Made by a program: the position numbers and the translations under genes. A DNA stretch of 5,553 bases from positions 1 to 5,553 of the forward strand of contig VGKX01000076.1 in NCBI GenBank assembly GCA_016866895.1. Reading direction: 5' to 3'. Shown here in pieces: positions 5,067-5,553 of this stretch. Source of the DNA: Candidatus Parvarchaeota archaeon. GTDB lineage: Archaea > Micrarchaeota > Micrarchaeia > Anstonellales > VGKX01. Numbering within the stretch: position 1 is the stretch's first letter; each line of letters opens with the position of its first letter. The notes below the pieces were generated by a model. It searched no databases. It saw only the letters and a program-made list of their open reading frames with translations, and was not told the origin of the DNA.

Positions 5067-5323
5067 TAAATTATATCTTCCTTGGACGCAAGCCTCGCCC
5101 CAATGGCAACCTCGACTGATTTTTCACCCACAAGATTTGCGCTTGTTGCCCCGCAAAGAGCCTTGAGCACAAGGCCGCCATCTGCCGCCTCCCCCTTGTA
5201 AAAGCCAGCGTAGGCCTTCAGGTCAAGCCTCATCTTGCCGCAGACCAGCACCCTGCCAACCAATTCCCTGTCGCATGCGGCAACTATTTTTCCTTGCGCA
5301 CTTTCATGAACTTTCAGGTACAT
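5027..5323 (-). CDS. DUF424 family protein, conserved in archaea
   Basis: The 98-residue product matches the DUF424 family as I recall it: an N-terminal MYLKVHESAQGKIVAACD strand-turn-strand, an FYKGE segment at 41-45, the conserved SANLVGEKSVEVAI helix at 61-74, and the closing SVPHLQIYKL at 89-98. The length is normal for the family. The family has no established biochemical role, and its broad presence in archaea suggests a core, probably information-processing, function (inference). The ATG at 5323 has no Shine-Dalgarno site, but a TTTTTAA element is centred 25 bases upstream, so the mRNA is probably leaderless. The gene precedes the ACT gene on the same strand with a 94-base gap and has unusual inverted repeats at its 3' end. 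Confidence 0.88.
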   Translation of the reverse strand: MYLKVHESAQGKIVAACDRELVGRVLVCGKMRLDLKAYAGFYKGEAADGGLVLKALCGATSANLVGEKSVEVAIGARLASKEDIIYFGSVPHLQIYKL

Positions 5324-5344
5324 GGAAAAACTTGGAAGATGGTG

Positions 5345-5351
5345 TTAAAAA
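5345..5351 (-). promoter_or_regulatory. Candidate TATA-like element of the DUF424 gene, leaderless start
   Basis: The minus strand reads CTTTTTAACACC. TTTTTAA is centred near 5348, 25 bases before the A of the DUF424 ATG at 5323. This spacing would start transcription at the start codon, which agrees with the lack of a ribosome binding site there. Confidence 0.4.
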
Positions 5352-5510
5352 GCTTGGTCCCGTTATTTTGCTTCAACTCACTATACTCCATGTGCTGCGC
5401 GTTCAAGCTTGTATCAGGATGCGACTTGTTAAATTGATGCGGCTTGCTGCAGACGATAAAATTCACGTCAATCAATTACGCGCTTTCCAGAAAATAAATG
5501 CATACTGAAA

Positions 5511-5515
5511 GGTGA
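5511..5515 (+). promoter_or_regulatory. Shine-Dalgarno site of the gene at the right edge
   Basis: GGTGA, an exact match to the archaeal anti-Shine-Dalgarno core, lies 4 bases before the ATG at 5520. It is the main reason for calling a gene start there. A weak A/T-rich element, CGATAAAATTC near 5454-5464, could be its TATA box. Confidence 0.45.
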
Positions 5516-5519
5516 ATAT

Positions 5520-5553
5520 ATGATATCCGCGTCAATACCTGCAAGCAAAGAGT
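5520..5553 (+). CDS. Start of an unidentified gene, cut by the window edge
   Basis: Only the first eleven codons (MISASIPASKE) are present, so no family can be named. The start rests on the GGTGA site just upstream, an in-frame stop at 5457 with no other ATG in between, and the divergent arrangement with DUF424, which leaves a 196-base promoter space. Confidence 0.45.
   Translation, partial: MISASIPASKE

Noticed and set aside
5380..5470. tRNA-like GTTCAAGC and C-box-like TTGATGC sequences in the right intergenic region
   Set aside because: No matching T-stem, acceptor stem or D box can be built around them.
5275..5508. Plus-strand open frame of 77 codons left of the right-edge gene
   Set aside because: It begins inside DUF424 on the opposite strand, runs through its promoter, has no ribosome site and codes for no recognisable protein.

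Overview
The window looks like chromosomal housekeeping DNA from an archaeon, and the small, partly bacterial-like gene set would fit a DPANN-type lineage (inference). The archaeal evidence is a DUF424 protein (a family I know only from archaea), mevalonate kinase, an archaeal-style Rqc2/NFACT protein, TATA boxes about 25 bases upstream of several starts, and GGTG(A) Shine-Dalgarno sequences matching the archaeal 16S tail. There are no rRNA or tRNA genes, transposons, integrases or CRISPR repeats.

Layout, left to right. Bases 1-116 hold a strong TATA element and a hairpin. They are followed by a small two-helix membrane protein of unknown function (+), which ends at a T7 tract. It converges on metK (-), a full-length bacterial-type S-adenosylmethionine synthetase. 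A 174-base divergent promoter region with back-to-back TATA elements and TATTCC repeats separates metK from a rightward group: mevalonate kinase, a three-zinc-ribbon protein starting 4 bases after it, and, 60 bases further on, an NFACT/Rqc2 protein. The Rqc2 homologue carries the N-terminal half of the family only. It converges on two leftward genes, a tandem ACT-domain protein and a DUF424 protein, each with its own TATA-like element. At the right edge a new rightward gene begins at 5520 behind a GGTGA site and runs off the window.

The genes serve basic functions: methyl-donor synthesis (metK), isoprenoid lipid precursors (mvk), ribosome quality control (Rqc2-like), amino-acid sensing (ACT) and an uncharacterised conserved archaeal protein (DUF424). 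The points most worth attention are the half-length Rqc2, its zinc-ribbon neighbour, the bacterial-type MetK in an archaeal setting, and mutually exclusive hairpins at the 3' end of the DUF424 gene. I do not see a clear new defence or mobile system.
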